64,000 nucleotides of DNA from Opitutus sp. GAS368 (lineage in GTDB: Bacteria; Verrucomicrobiota; Verrucomicrobiia; Opitutales; Opitutaceae), in assembly GCF_900104925.1 (NCBI RefSeq), contig NZ_LT629735.1, positions 2,078,291 through 2,142,290 of the forward strand, written 5' to 3'. This document shows, one piece after another, positions 15,791 through 25,894 of this stretch; within the stretch, counting starts at the first letter, position 1; each line of letters opens with the position of its first letter. The position numbers and the translations under genes were made by a program. The notes under the pieces were generated by a model. It saw only the letters and a list, made by a program, of their open reading frames with translations. It was not told the origin of the DNA and did not search any database.

Positions 15791-17629
15791 TCACACCATC
15801 GGCCGGAATTTTCCGACCACGCCGGTCAAACATGCGGTGATCTGACCCAGTGAGCAGGCCTCAACGGTGTGCACGAGCTCAGCGAAGACGTTGCCGCCGC
15901 CACGCGCGACATTTTCCAGCCGCTGCAGGGCTTCCGGGGATTTCTTGGCGTGCTTCTTCTTGAAGGCCTTGAGGCGTTCGACCTGCAGGCGCTGCTTGCG
16001 CGGCGGGGTGCGGGCGAGGGGAACGCTCGGCATCGGCTCGGGCGAAATATATTTGTTGAGGCCGATGATGGGGCGCTCACCGGAATAGATCTGCGTCTCG
16101 ATGCGGTGGCCGGATTCCTGGATCTTGCTGCGCTGGTAGCGCTGCTCCATCGCGGCGATGACGCCGCCGAGCGTGTCCATCTCGCGGAACACATCGAGGA
16201 TGGCCTTCTCCACCTGGCGCTCAAGCATCAGCAGGCCCGGCGCGCCGCCGAAGAGGTTCATGGTGTGTTTGAAGATCCCGGATTCCTCGAGGAGGATGGA
16301 CTGGCCGTGCGAGGCGAGCAGCGCGTATTTCTCGGTCGGCGTGGTGAACGGCTCGTCGGCGGAGTTCGAGTGGCATGAATTGGTGTAATTCATGTAGGCG
16401 ATCATCAGCTCGGCGGCCGTACGCGTGAGGTTGTTCTGGAACTCGGCGGCGATCAGCGAACGGCCGGAGGTTTGGGTGTGGAGCTTGAGGGCCTGCGCCT
16501 TGGCGTTGGCGCCGAAGACGTCGCGCATGCCGATGGCCCAGATGCGGCGGCAGACGCGGCCGAGCACGAGGTATTCGACGTCGAGGCCGCAGTCCAAGAA
16601 GAAGGAGAGGCGCGGCCCGAACTGGTTGACGTCGGCGCCGCGCGCCTTGAGCAGCTCCGCGTAAGTGAAGCCGTTGGAAAGCGTGAACGCCGCCTGCTGC
16701 ACCGGCGTGGCCCCGGCCTCGGCGATGTGGTAGCCGGAGATGGAAACGGGATACCATTTCGGCATGTTCGGCACGCACCACTCGATCATGTCGCACAGGA
16801 AACGGAGCGAGGCGTCCACGGGAAAAATGACCTCGTTCTGCGCCTGCACTTCCTTGAGCATGTCGGCCTGGATGGTGCCACGGAGATTGGCGACGCAGTC
16901 CGGGCCGAAACGGCGCTTCGCGGCGGCGATGAACATCGCGAGGATGACCGGCGCGGGCGCGTTCATCGTCATCGAAACCGAGGCGTCGGTGCGCGTCAGG
17001 TCGAAGCCGGCGAACAGCCGCGTCATGTCCTCGACGGTGTCGATGGCCACGCCGCCCTCGCCGACCTTGCCGAGCACGCCCTCGTGGTCGGAGTCGAGGC
17101 CGTAGAGCGTGGGGCCGTCGAACGCGGTGGAGAGGCGCAGGCTCTTCTGGTGCGTGTTGAGGTATTTGAAGCGCGCGTTGGTGTCCTCGGCGAGCCCGAG
17201 CCCGGCGAAGAGACGCATCGGCTCCTCGTTGACCTTGCCGTTGGTTTGCGGGTGGCGCGGGCTGATCCGGGCACGCGGGGATTTCGGCTTCGCTGCGGAC
17301 GTGTGCAGCGCGCTGGGGTCAGCGCGCTCCACCCCCTGATCCAGATACATCTCGCGGTAAGCGGCGGTGGCGTAGGGAAACTGGCCGGGGAAGCCCTGGC
17401 CGAGCAGATACTCGGCGATGGCGCCGGGCTCGTCGGTGTCGGGCAGGGCAAGGCGTGGCAGGAGCGTGCCGGTGGGCGACTGGGTCATCTCGACCGAGGC
17501 GCGCAGCTGAGCCCATTTCGCGCGGAGCTCGGCGGCAAACTTGGCGTCGGTGCGGGCGCGGGCCACCTCGGCGGCCACGTGGGCGTTGTAGGCGTCGATC
17601 GAGTCGGCGATTTTCCCGAGCTGGCTCAT
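15791..17629 (-). CDS. IcmF-type acyl-CoA mutase, catalytic (TIM-barrel) subunit
   Basis: 612 residues aligning by motif with the C-terminal half of IcmF (isobutyryl-CoA mutase fused). Seen are RLFAGLGLAEDTNARFKYLN, RLSTAFDGPTLYGLDSDH, VSMTMNAPAPVILAMF, RGTIQADMLKEVQAQN, SISGYHIAEAGATP and LHTQTSGRSL. A Phe (in LFAG) occupies the position where methylmalonyl-CoA mutases have a Tyr (YAG), as in IcmF. The enzyme would interconvert isobutyryl-CoA and n-butyryl-CoA, or a related acid, with adenosylcobalamin. Its start overlaps the stop of the B12/GTPase gene by 4 bases, so the two halves are translationally coupled. Substrate assignment is inference. Confidence 0.88.
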   Translation of the reverse strand: MSQLGKIADSIDAYNAHVAAEVARARTDAKFAAELRAKWAQLRASVEMTQSPTGTLLPRLALPDTDEPGAIAEYLLGQGFPGQFPYATAAYREMYLDQGVERADPSALHTSAAKPKSPRARISPRHPQTNGKVNEEPMRLFAGLGLAEDTNARFKYLNTHQKSLRLSTAFDGPTLYGLDSDHEGVLGKVGEGGVAIDTVEDMTRLFAGFDLTRTDASVSMTMNAPAPVILAMFIAAAKRRFGPDCVANLRGTIQADMLKEVQAQNEVIFPVDASLRFLCDMIEWCVPNMPKWYPVSISGYHIAEAGATPVQQAAFTLSNGFTYAELLKARGADVNQFGPRLSFFLDCGLDVEYLVLGRVCRRIWAIGMRDVFGANAKAQALKLHTQTSGRSLIAAEFQNNLTRTAAELMIAYMNYTNSCHSNSADEPFTTPTEKYALLASHGQSILLEESGIFKHTMNLFGGAPGLLMLERQVEKAILDVFREMDTLGGVIAAMEQRYQRSKIQESGHRIETQIYSGERPIIGLNKYISPEPMPSVPLARTPPRKQRLQVERLKAFKKKHAKKSPEALQRLENVARGGGNVFAELVHTVEACSLGQITACLTGVVGKFRPMV

Positions 17630-18843
17630 GAGGAAACCTCCAGGTGGCAGGCTTTCTCGCCGCCGGCGGACAAGGGCAGGTCGCCGAGCTTCGCGATGGT
17701 GGCGAAGAGCGCATCCACGCCCGGGTCGAAATGCTTCGCGGCCGTCGTGGCGTGGAGCGTCTGGCCCTTGCCGTTTTGGTTGAGGCGGGCCTGGATCTCG
17801 GCCTTGGCCGTGTGGGCCATGGCATGGTCGCACTTGTTGAGCGCGACGAGGTCGGCGCCGTTGAGCAGGGCAATCTTCTGCAGCTGGATCAGGCCGCCGT
17901 AATACGGGGCGAGCACGAAAAGCGTGGCGTCGACGAGCTTCGGGCCTTGGCCGAAAATCCGGAACGGGTCGCTCTCCTGGCCGACGCCGACGGACTCGAC
18001 AAGGATGAGATCGAACTCGCCGGAGGCTTTAAGAATATCGATCGCGGCGGGCGCCGCGGCCGACAAGCCCGTGAGGCTGCCACGCGTGGCGAGCGAGCGG
18101 AAGAAAACGCGGTCGTCCTGGGCGTAAATGGCGCTGACGCGGTCGCCGAGGATGGCGCCGCCGGAATCGGGATGCGACGGGTCGTTGGCGAGCAGGGCGA
18201 TGCGGCCCGTGGGGTTGGCGCGCAGGAAGCGCGAAGTCAGTTCGTCAATGAGCGTGGACTTGCCCGCGCCCCCGGGGCCGGCGACACCCACGACGAAGGA
18301 TTTCTTGGTGGAACCTGACCTCCGGGCAGGTTGGGGAAGCCCGCCCGGAGGTCGGGCTCCACCTTCCGCAATCGTAATCGCGCGCGCCAGAACGCGGTCG
18401 CCCTTGAACTTGGCGTTTGGCTTCGCGGCGCGGGCGTAGGCGCGCTTGATCTCGGCCATCATCTTGTCGAGCGGCGTGCCGGCGAAATAGATGCGGTCGG
18501 TGCCCTGGCGTTTCATCACCCGGGCATCGGCCTGGGTGATCGTGCCGCCGCCACCGCCGAAGACCGGGATGTCGCCATTGCCCGACTGCTTGAGCTGATC
18601 GGCGACGGCCTTGAAGAAGACAATGTGCCCGCCGTTGTAGGAGCTGAGCCCGACGACATTGACGTCTTCCTGGATGGCGGCGCGCACGATGGCCGAGGCG
18701 GGCTGGTGGTAGCCGAGGTAGATGACCTCGAGGCCATGACGGGCCAGCTCGATGTTGATGGTCGTGACCGCGCTGTCATGGCCGTCGCAGACCGGGACGG
18801 CGGTCAGGATGCGCAGCGGGGCGGGGGATTTGGCGACGGCCAT
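17626..18843 (-). CDS. B12-binding plus MeaB-type GTPase subunit of a split IcmF
   Basis: 405 residues. Residues 1-145 form a cobalamin-binding domain with DGHDSAVTTIN (base-off His of the DxH motif) and PVFGGGGGTI. Residues about 180-405 form a G3E GTPase with P-loop GVAGPGGAGKSTLI, VESVGVGQ switch region and ALNKCD specificity motif. In IcmF this order (B12 domain, GTPase, mutase) is in one chain; here the chain is broken before the mutase and the genes overlap by 4 bases. The GTPase loads and protects cofactor. The linker between the domains contains peptide encoded by a palindrome (18307-18363). The start is the ATG at 18843; the frame stays open far upstream only because it shadows asnS. 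Confidence 0.88.
   Translation of the reverse strand: MAVAKSPAPLRILTAVPVCDGHDSAVTTINIELARHGLEVIYLGYHQPASAIVRAAIQEDVNVVGLSSYNGGHIVFFKAVADQLKQSGNGDIPVFGGGGGTITQADARVMKRQGTDRIYFAGTPLDKMMAEIKRAYARAAKPNAKFKGDRVLARAITIAEGGARPPGGLPQPARRSGSTKKSFVVGVAGPGGAGKSTLIDELTSRFLRANPTGRIALLANDPSHPDSGGAILGDRVSAIYAQDDRVFFRSLATRGSLTGLSAAAPAAIDILKASGEFDLILVESVGVGQESDPFRIFGQGPKLVDATLFVLAPYYGGLIQLQKIALLNGADLVALNKCDHAMAHTAKAEIQARLNQNGKGQTLHATTAAKHFDPGVDALFATIAKLGDLPLSAGGEKACHLEVSS
18307..18363. repeat. Palindromic repeat translated in frame within the B12/GTPase gene
   Basis: Two 21-nt arms (18307-18327 and 18343-18363) are complementary with two mismatches. Reading frame is kept through the element, giving a Gly/Pro/Arg-rich insert of 19-20 residues between the cobalamin and GTPase domains. 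Confidence 0.8.
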
Positions 18844-19036
18844 GCGCCAAGGAGAAAGATAGAACCGCCCGGGTGCAACCGCTGAGCGGTCGGGGGCGCC
18901 CGGCAGGCGCAGTTTTGGCCCTTTTGGCGTAGAGTGATATGACCGCCAGCGGACTTGTTTGGCGGGTGAAGTGTGCTGGCGGCCCGCGCGGCGGGCCGGC
19001 CAGGTGGACGTCGTGAAACTGCTGCGCGCGGAATAG

Positions 19037-19105
19037 CGGTAGGGGCCGTTGCCCCCAACGGCCCTCGTGGTTGGGAAGAATGCTTGAGGACAAGCGCCCC
19101 TACCG
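19037..19105. repeat. Three-way-junction palindrome
   Basis: Outer arms CGGTAGGGGC (19037-19046) and GCCCCTACCG (19096-19105) are perfect complements. Inner hairpins are GCCGTTG/CAACGGC (19045-19062, overlapping the outer arm by two bases) and GCTTG/CAAGC (19082-19095). It lies between the convergent 3' side of asnS and the start of the B12/GTPase gene. Confidence 0.8.
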
Positions 19106-19118
19106 GGCAATCCGCGCC

Positions 19119-20519
<1,401 letters not shown>

Positions 20520-20669
20520 GGGGGAATATTTGTCCCCACGGATTACACGGGCGGGCGCCACGGCAGAAGCCTGAAATAGACGGAGACCGGGCTGGTATTG
20601 GGATTGCAGGCCGGGGCGGAATTTCGTCTGCTCGCCGGCGCGCCGACTGAGTTGGCGCGCGTTACCCTG

Positions 20670-21767
20670 ATGAATTCCCCCGCCAGCAGCGTTCGCCCCG
20701 CCGTGATCAATCATGTGGTCAAAGGGCTGCTGCACCTCACCGTGGCGGCTTTCCTCGGCTTTGCCGCGATCCAGTTCGGCTTTCTCGATGAGAGGATGCA
20801 GGACCAAGGGGTCCAGTTCGGTTTCGCCGCGGGCTTTGGCGCGGTGGCCCTCGGTTTTGCCCTGGCCGGCTGCCGCAACATCCATGCGTTGTTCCGCCCG
20901 CCGTTCCTGCAGCTCAGCCCCGAGGGCGTCAAGCTGCGGTGCTGGCACGGCACGGGCTTCACGGGCTTTTTCCTGCCGTATTACCGGATGCGTGATTACA
21001 CGATTTCCTGGGCCGATTTCGGCCAGACCGAGACGTTCACCCATCGCGTGAACGGCGTCCCGATCGTGCAGGAGTTGCGCATCAAGACCAAGCAGGGGCT
21101 GGTGGCTTTCGGCTGGGATGTGTTCAGCCCGAATGTCGCGCGCATCCAGCGCAGCATCCTCGATTACATCGACGAGGTGTTCCGCGGGACGAAGCGCGCC
21201 GAGGCCAGATTGGCCGATCTCCAGCGCCTCCGCTGGCAGCAACCCCTGCAGTTCAGGTTTACCATCATCCCGTTTTGGCTGGTGCCGCTCGCCCTGGTCG
21301 GCGCGGTCGCGGCGGTGGCCACCGGGCAGGCGCTGGAGGTAAAGGGGGACTGGCCGCCCGTGATCGCGATCATGTGCCTGCTCGGCGCTTTCATCGCCGG
21401 GGGCAAATGGTGGCGCGCCCGCCGGTCCTGCACCGTGGAATTCCGCAGCGACGGCCTGGCATTAGGCCCTTCTGTCAATTCATTGCGGGTCATTCCGTGG
21501 ACGGACATCCAGTTCGTGCGGCCGCAGACCTTCACGAGCACCTACGGCTGGGGTTCGGCCGGGGGCACCCCGGCCCTGGTCGGGTTGGAACTGCGCAAGA
21601 TCAATGGAAGCTATTTCACGATCGAGGGACTCAAGCCGGCGGAACTGCAAAGGCTCCACGTGCTGCTTGAACCGCCGCTCGATGCCGTGATCGCGGCCCA
21701 GGCCAGCATCGCGCGCGGCACGGCGCCCGAGGCGGCCGCGGTCGCCGCCGGCATCGCCGCGCGTTGA
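20670..21767 (+). CDS. Membrane protein with two PH-like halves, unknown function
   Basis: 365 residues. Two membrane hairpins are visible, about residues 15-65 and 215-265. Each is followed by a beta-rich soluble segment (for example [18 protein letters not shown] and later [22 protein letters not shown]). The beta segments resemble bacterial PH-like (bPH) domains that follow paired membrane helices. The duplicated layout suggests an internal repeat. The product is not recognised. The ATG at 20670 was chosen; 24 upstream in-frame residues look non-coding. Confidence 0.65.
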   Translation: MNSPASSVRPAVINHVVKGLLHLTVAAFLGFAAIQFGFLDERMQDQGVQFGFAAGFGAVALGFALAGCRNIHALFRPPFLQLSPEGVKLRCWHGTGFTGFFLPYYRMRDYTISWADFGQTETFTHRVNGVPIVQELRIKTKQGLVAFGWDVFSPNVARIQRSILDYIDEVFRGTKRAEARLADLQRLRWQQPLQFRFTIIPFWLVPLALVGAVAAVATGQALEVKGDWPPVIAIMCLLGAFIAGGKWWRARRSCTVEFRSDGLALGPSVNSLRVIPWTDIQFVRPQTFTSTYGWGSAGGTPALVGLELRKINGSYFTIEGLKPAELQRLHVLLEPPLDAVIAAQASIARGTAPEAAAVAAGIAAR

Positions 21768-22118
21768 GGCCCCGTTGCCGCGTGCTCGCGGCCCGGGGTT
21801 TGTCCGGGGAATTCCGTCCTCCGGCGGATTCCCCGGCAAATCAGCGCTCGATCCCGACCGGGTGGAGCAGGTAGCGCCCGTCGTAGAATTCGCTCCGGGC
21901 GTAAAACCACTGGAGTCGCGCGGCTTTGACGCCCGGCGCCGGGATTTCCCGCGCTGTTTTTTTGCGGGGCAAAGGGCCGCCGGCGCGAATTCCTGCTGCA
22001 AAGCAATGACGTTTGTGGCGCCAGTGGCGTCACCAGGGACTTGTTTCGGGGGCGGATGGCGCTTATTCCTCGGCTGCCCGCCACCACCCGGCGGCCAACC
22101 CCAACCCCGCTCATTCCC
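21768..22118. other. Intergenic stretch with a palindrome and a possible minus-strand remnant
   Basis: 351 bases without a confident gene. A perfect 9-bp inverted repeat CCGGGGAAT/ATTCCCCGG lies at 21804-21836. On the minus strand a frame ending at the TGA at 21843-21841 encodes a C-terminal-looking peptide that includes LQWFYARSEFYDGRYLLHP. It has no ATG and only a TTG start, so it may be a very small gene or the tail of a decayed one. Confidence 0.35.
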
Positions 22119-22529
22119 ATGACCAAGCAGTGTGTGATCTCGATCGTCGTCCTGTTTCTTGTCTCCATGACCCTGGATTTCTGCGTGCACGGTCTCCTGC
22201 TGAAGAACGATTACGCCGCACAGCCGGCGCTCATGCGCCAGGAAGCCGACGCGCAGCGGCACTTCCCCGCGATGCTGCTCGCGCATTTGTTCCTCGCCGC
22301 CGGTGTCACCGTCATCTACCAGCGCGGCCGGGAAACCGGCAAGGGCTGGCTGGGCCAGGGCCTGCGTTTCGGCCTGTGGTTTGCGGTGGCCAGCAGCGTG
22401 CCCGGTTTCCTGATCTACTATGCCGTGCAGCCCATGGGCCTGATGCTGGCCGTGAAGCAGATGCTCTTCGGTGGCGGCGCGACGATCCTGCTGGGACTGG
22501 TCGCGGCGGCCATGAACAGGCAGGCCTGA
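22119..22529 (+). CDS. Small four-helix membrane protein, unknown function
   Basis: 136 residues with about four hydrophobic segments (VISIVVLFLVSMTLDFCVHG, then HLFLAAGVTVIY, FGLWFAVASSVPGFLIYYAV, ATILLGLVAAAM). The loop after the first helix contains HGLLLKNDYAAQPALMRQEA. No catalytic or transport motif is recognised. The ATG at 22119 gives a typical short basic N-terminus (MTKQ). Confidence 0.75.
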   Translation: MTKQCVISIVVLFLVSMTLDFCVHGLLLKNDYAAQPALMRQEADAQRHFPAMLLAHLFLAAGVTVIYQRGRETGKGWLGQGLRFGLWFAVASSVPGFLIYYAVQPMGLMLAVKQMLFGGGATILLGLVAAAMNRQA

Positions 22530-22641
22530 GCCAAACCGACAGTCCGCACCGCGCGATGCCGGGCGGGCAGTTGGCGCGATTTTGCCCCAGGACAGCCGCC
22601 CGGCCGGTTGACGCCATCGTGCGCCCGGGTTTGATGCCGGC

Positions 22642-23988
22642 ATGGAAACCATACTTTCCGATGCCTCTGCGCGCGCCATCCGCTACCTGCAGGACATCCA
22701 GACCCGCGCCGTGACGCCCTCGGATGCGGCGGTGGCCGCGCTCGGGGCCTTTGATGAACCCCTGCCGGCGGGGCCGACTGATCCCGCGGCTACGCTGCGG
22801 TTGTTGGACGAAGTCGGCTCGCCCGCGACAATGGGCATGGCCGGGCCGCGCTTCTTCGGGTTTGTCATCGGCGGCGCGCTGCCCGTCACGCTGGGTGCCA
22901 ACTGGCTCGCCGGCGCGTGGGACCAGAACGCCGTGCTTTACCGCGCCTCGCCGGGCACCGCGCATCTCGAGCAGGTTGCCCTGCGCTGGCTGCTGGATGT
23001 GCTGCACCTGCCCGCGACCGCGACCGGGGCTTTTGTTTCCGGGGCGACCGTCGCCAACCTGAGTGCTTTGGCCGCCGCGCGCCACGCCCTGCTCCGGCGC
23101 GCGGGCTGGAACGTCGAGGCCGACGGCCTGTTCGGGGCGCCGTCCATCACGGTGATCGTCGGCGACGAAGTTCATCCGTCGGTCACCAAGGCGCTCGGTG
23201 TGCTCGGACTCGGCCGCAACCGCGTCATCAAGGTGCCCGTGGACAACCAGGGGCGCATGCGCGCCGACCGGTTGCCGGCGATCAGCGGTCCGACGATCGT
23301 CTGCGTGCAGGCCGGCAATGTGAACACGGGGGCCGTCGACCCGATCGGCGAGATTTGCGCCCGGGCCCGCGCCGCCGGGGCTTGGGTGCATGTGGACGGG
23401 GCCTTCGGCCTGTGGGCTGCCGCCGTGCCGGACCGCGCGAAGCTGGTGGCCGGGATGGGCGAGGCCGACTCGTGGGCGACCGACGCCCACAAGTGGCTCA
23501 ATGTGCCCTATGACTGCGGCCTCGCCTTTGTGCGCGACCCGCACGCGCTGCAGGCGGCCATGGCCATCACCGCCGAATACCTGCCGACGCAGACCGAGCA
23601 GCGCAACCCGAGCGATTTCACGCCGGAGCTGTCGCGCCGCGCCCGCGGTGTCGAGGTCTGGGCCGCGCTGCGCTCGCTCGGCCGCGCGGGCCTCGCGGAC
23701 ATGGTCGGCCGGAATTGCGCCCAAGCGCGGCGCTTTGCCGAAAAACTATCAGCGGGCGGCTGCGAAATCCTCAACGACGTCGTGCTCAATCAGGTGCTCG
23801 TCGCCTTCGGCGACGCCGAGAAGACCAGGCGCGTCATCCAGGCGATCCAGGATGACGGGACCTGCTGGGCGGGCATCACGGTCTGGCAGGGGCGCACGGC
23901 CATGCGCATCAGCGTCTCGTCCTGGGCCACGACCGAGGCCGACGTGGACCAAAGCGTCGCCGCGATGTTGCGGGCCGCCCGGGTCTGA
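22642..23988 (+). CDS. PLP-dependent group II amino acid decarboxylase family protein
   Basis: 448 residues, fold type I. The Schiff-base Lys is in DAHKWLNVPYDCG, the PLP-ring Asp is in WVHVDGAFGLW, and the phosphate-binding segment is AFVSGATVANLSAL. The family includes aromatic amino acid, glutamate and diaminobutyrate decarboxylases and some lyases. The substrate cannot be assigned here. It stands alone, followed 45 bases later by a bicupin gene on the same strand that may be co-transcribed. Confidence 0.85.
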   Translation: METILSDASARAIRYLQDIQTRAVTPSDAAVAALGAFDEPLPAGPTDPAATLRLLDEVGSPATMGMAGPRFFGFVIGGALPVTLGANWLAGAWDQNAVLYRASPGTAHLEQVALRWLLDVLHLPATATGAFVSGATVANLSALAAARHALLRRAGWNVEADGLFGAPSITVIVGDEVHPSVTKALGVLGLGRNRVIKVPVDNQGRMRADRLPAISGPTIVCVQAGNVNTGAVDPIGEICARARAAGAWVHVDGAFGLWAAAVPDRAKLVAGMGEADSWATDAHKWLNVPYDCGLAFVRDPHALQAAMAITAEYLPTQTEQRNPSDFTPELSRRARGVEVWAALRSLGRAGLADMVGRNCAQARRFAEKLSAGGCEILNDVVLNQVLVAFGDAEKTRRVIQAIQDDGTCWAGITVWQGRTAMRISVSSWATTEADVDQSVAAMLRAARV

Positions 23989-24033
23989 GGCGGCTTGCCT
24001 TGGCGCCGGGTCCGGCGAAGACTGGCCCGGCTT

Positions 24034-24870
24034 ATGAAGCTACCCCGCCTGTTGTTCCTGGCCGCCGGTCTCGCGACGATCGCCCCCGCCCAGACGCCCG
24101 GGCCCGCCGCCAAGCGCGGCTCGGCGGTTTTCAAGTTCGAGGACCTGGCGGCGAAGCCCACCGGCAACGGGGAACGCCGCGATGTCACCGCTGCGCCGAC
24201 CGCCACGTTCGAACGCTTCGAGTCGCACATCACCACGCTGCTGCCCGGCCGGATATCGCATCCGCCGCACCAGCATCCGCAGGAGGAGATCATCATCCTG
24301 CGCGAAGGCACGCTCGACGTGACGATCAACGGCGTCACGACCCGCGCCGGTGCCGGTTCGCTGCTGTTCTTCGCCGCGAACGATTTTCACAACGTGAAGA
24401 ACGTCGGCGACACGCCGGCGACCTACTTCGTGTTCAATTTCACGTCGGGCCTGACCAAGTCCGCCCCGAAGCAGGGCGCGGCCGCCGCGGCCGTGCCGGG
24501 CAAGCTGGCCTCGTCTGTCTTTGACTGGGCGAAGCTCGAGGTGAGGCCGACCAAGACCGGCGAGCGCCGCGAGGTCGTGAACTCACCGACCAACACGCTG
24601 GCCAGCTTCGAGTGCCACGTCACCACGCTGAAACCCGGCGAAGCCCCGCACGCCCCGCACCACCATCCCGACGAGGAGATTGTCCTCGTGAAGGAAGGCA
24701 CGCTGGAGGTGACCATGAACGGCACCGTCTCGCGTGCCGGACCGGGATCGATCATTCTCGCGGGTTCCAACGAGGAGCACGGCTGGCGCAACGCCGGCGC
24801 CACGACCGCAACCTACTATGTGATGCGCATCGTGACCGACGCCACGCCGAAACCGGCAACCAAGGGCTGA
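24034..24870 (+). CDS. Exported bicupin protein
   Basis: 278 residues with a signal peptide (MKLPRLLFLAAGLATIAPAQ). There are two similar cupin domains of about 125 residues. The first has metal-ligand motif HPPHQHPQEE with a later His in NDFHNVKN; the second has HAPHHHPDEE with a later His in NEEHGWRN. Both copies share the GTLxVTxNG beta segment, so the protein is an internal duplication. It is likely a periplasmic metal-binding protein. Whether it is an enzyme or a ligand-binding protein cannot be decided. Confidence 0.85.
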   Translation: MKLPRLLFLAAGLATIAPAQTPGPAAKRGSAVFKFEDLAAKPTGNGERRDVTAAPTATFERFESHITTLLPGRISHPPHQHPQEEIIILREGTLDVTINGVTTRAGAGSLLFFAANDFHNVKNVGDTPATYFVFNFTSGLTKSAPKQGAAAAAVPGKLASSVFDWAKLEVRPTKTGERREVVNSPTNTLASFECHVTTLKPGEAPHAPHHHPDEEIVLVKEGTLEVTMNGTVSRAGPGSIILAGSNEEHGWRNAGATTATYYVMRIVTDATPKPATKG

Positions 24871-24901
24871 CCGTCCCTCCAATCCCATCCTGCCTCCGCC
24901 C

Positions 24902-25381
24902 ATGACCTACCGCAAAATCGCCATGCCCGCGCGCAAGCGCATCGCCCTGGTCGCCCACGACGGCCAGAAGCAGAACCTCGTCGAGTGGGCCAAGTTCAAC
25001 CGCGGCACGCTCGGCACGCATGAGATCTGGGCCACCGGCACGACGGGCGCCATGATGGAGGGTGTGCTCGGCCTGCCGGTGAACAAGCTGCTCAGCGGCC
25101 CGCTGGGCGGTGACCAGCAGATCGGCGCCATGATCGTCGAGGGCAAGATCGACTTCCTGATTTTCTTCTGGGACCCGCTCGAGCCGCAGCCGCATGACCC
25201 CGACGTGAAGGCGCTGCTGCGCATGGCCGTGGTCTGGAACGTGCCCACCGCGTGCGACCGCGCCACCGCGGACTTCATCATCTCGTCTCCGCTGCTGAAC
25301 ACGGCCTATGAGCGCCGCGTGCCGGACTACGAGGCCTACCGCAAGGCGCGGCTGGACAAGAAGGTGAAGGCGAAAAGCTGA
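24902..25381 (+). CDS. mgsA: Methylglyoxal synthase
   Basis: 159 residues. The enzyme converts dihydroxyacetone phosphate to methylglyoxal and phosphate. Signatures are IALVAHDGQK, the phosphate-binding WATGTTGAMM, and SGPLGGDQQIGAMI with the catalytic Asp, followed by FFWDPLEPQPHDPDVKALLR. It is 31 bases after the bicupin and 8 bases before the DUF488 gene. Confidence 0.95.
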   Translation: MTYRKIAMPARKRIALVAHDGQKQNLVEWAKFNRGTLGTHEIWATGTTGAMMEGVLGLPVNKLLSGPLGGDQQIGAMIVEGKIDFLIFFWDPLEPQPHDPDVKALLRMAVVWNVPTACDRATADFIISSPLLNTAYERRVPDYEAYRKARLDKKVKAKS

Positions 25382-25389
25382 GCGGGGCG

Positions 25390-25782
25390 ATGTTGCAGAC
25401 CAAGTCAGTCCATTCACCGATCGAGCCGGGTGACGGCCTGAGGCTGCTCGTGGCGCGTTTCCGCGGGCGCGGGCTGCCGGCGGACCGCTACGATGTGTGG
25501 ATGGCGAACCTCGGCCCGAGCGAACGGCTGCTGAAGTCGGTCCTCGCCAGCAAGATCACGTGGAAGGAATTTGCCAGGCGTTACCGTGACGAACTCTTCG
25601 CGCCGGCCGCGACCGACGCCGCCAATGCCACGATCAAAAACCACGGGCAGAAGTTCACGCTGCGGCTGATTGCCAAGCTCGCCGAAAAGCAAAACGTCAC
25701 GCTCCTGTGCCACTGCGCCGAGCACGCGACGCAATGCCACCGATTCCTGCTGCAAGACCTGATCGCGCGGGAAGGCGGCTAA
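25390..25782 (+). CDS. DUF488 family protein
   Basis: 130 residues. Family features are the N-terminal arginine-rich strand, the WKEFARRYRDEL segment, and the C-terminal CHCAEHATQCHRFLL motif with paired Cys-His. DUF488 proteins are widespread and of unknown biochemical role. The gene follows mgsA by 8 bases on the same strand and is probably co-transcribed. Confidence 0.88.
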   Translation: MLQTKSVHSPIEPGDGLRLLVARFRGRGLPADRYDVWMANLGPSERLLKSVLASKITWKEFARRYRDELFAPAATDAANATIKNHGQKFTLRLIAKLAEKQNVTLLCHCAEHATQCHRFLLQDLIAREGG

Positions 25783-25815
25783 ACAGTCTGAGATTCACCC
25801 TCCCCTTTGGCGAAT

Positions 25816-25877
25816 GTCATCTAATGGATGACAAACCGGAGGCGGGAGCACCCGTCGTTGGTAGTCTATTAGATTAC
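25816..25877. repeat. AT-rich inverted repeat
   Basis: Arms GTCATCTAAT (25816-25825) and ATTAGATTAC (25868-25877) are complementary with one mismatch. The arms are AT-rich in a GC-rich background, like the longer element at 63656-63734, which also contains CTAATAG. It lies in the 112-base gap between the DUF488 gene and the ORF6N gene. Confidence 0.5.
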
Positions 25878-25894
25878 GAACGACCGGGGGATGC

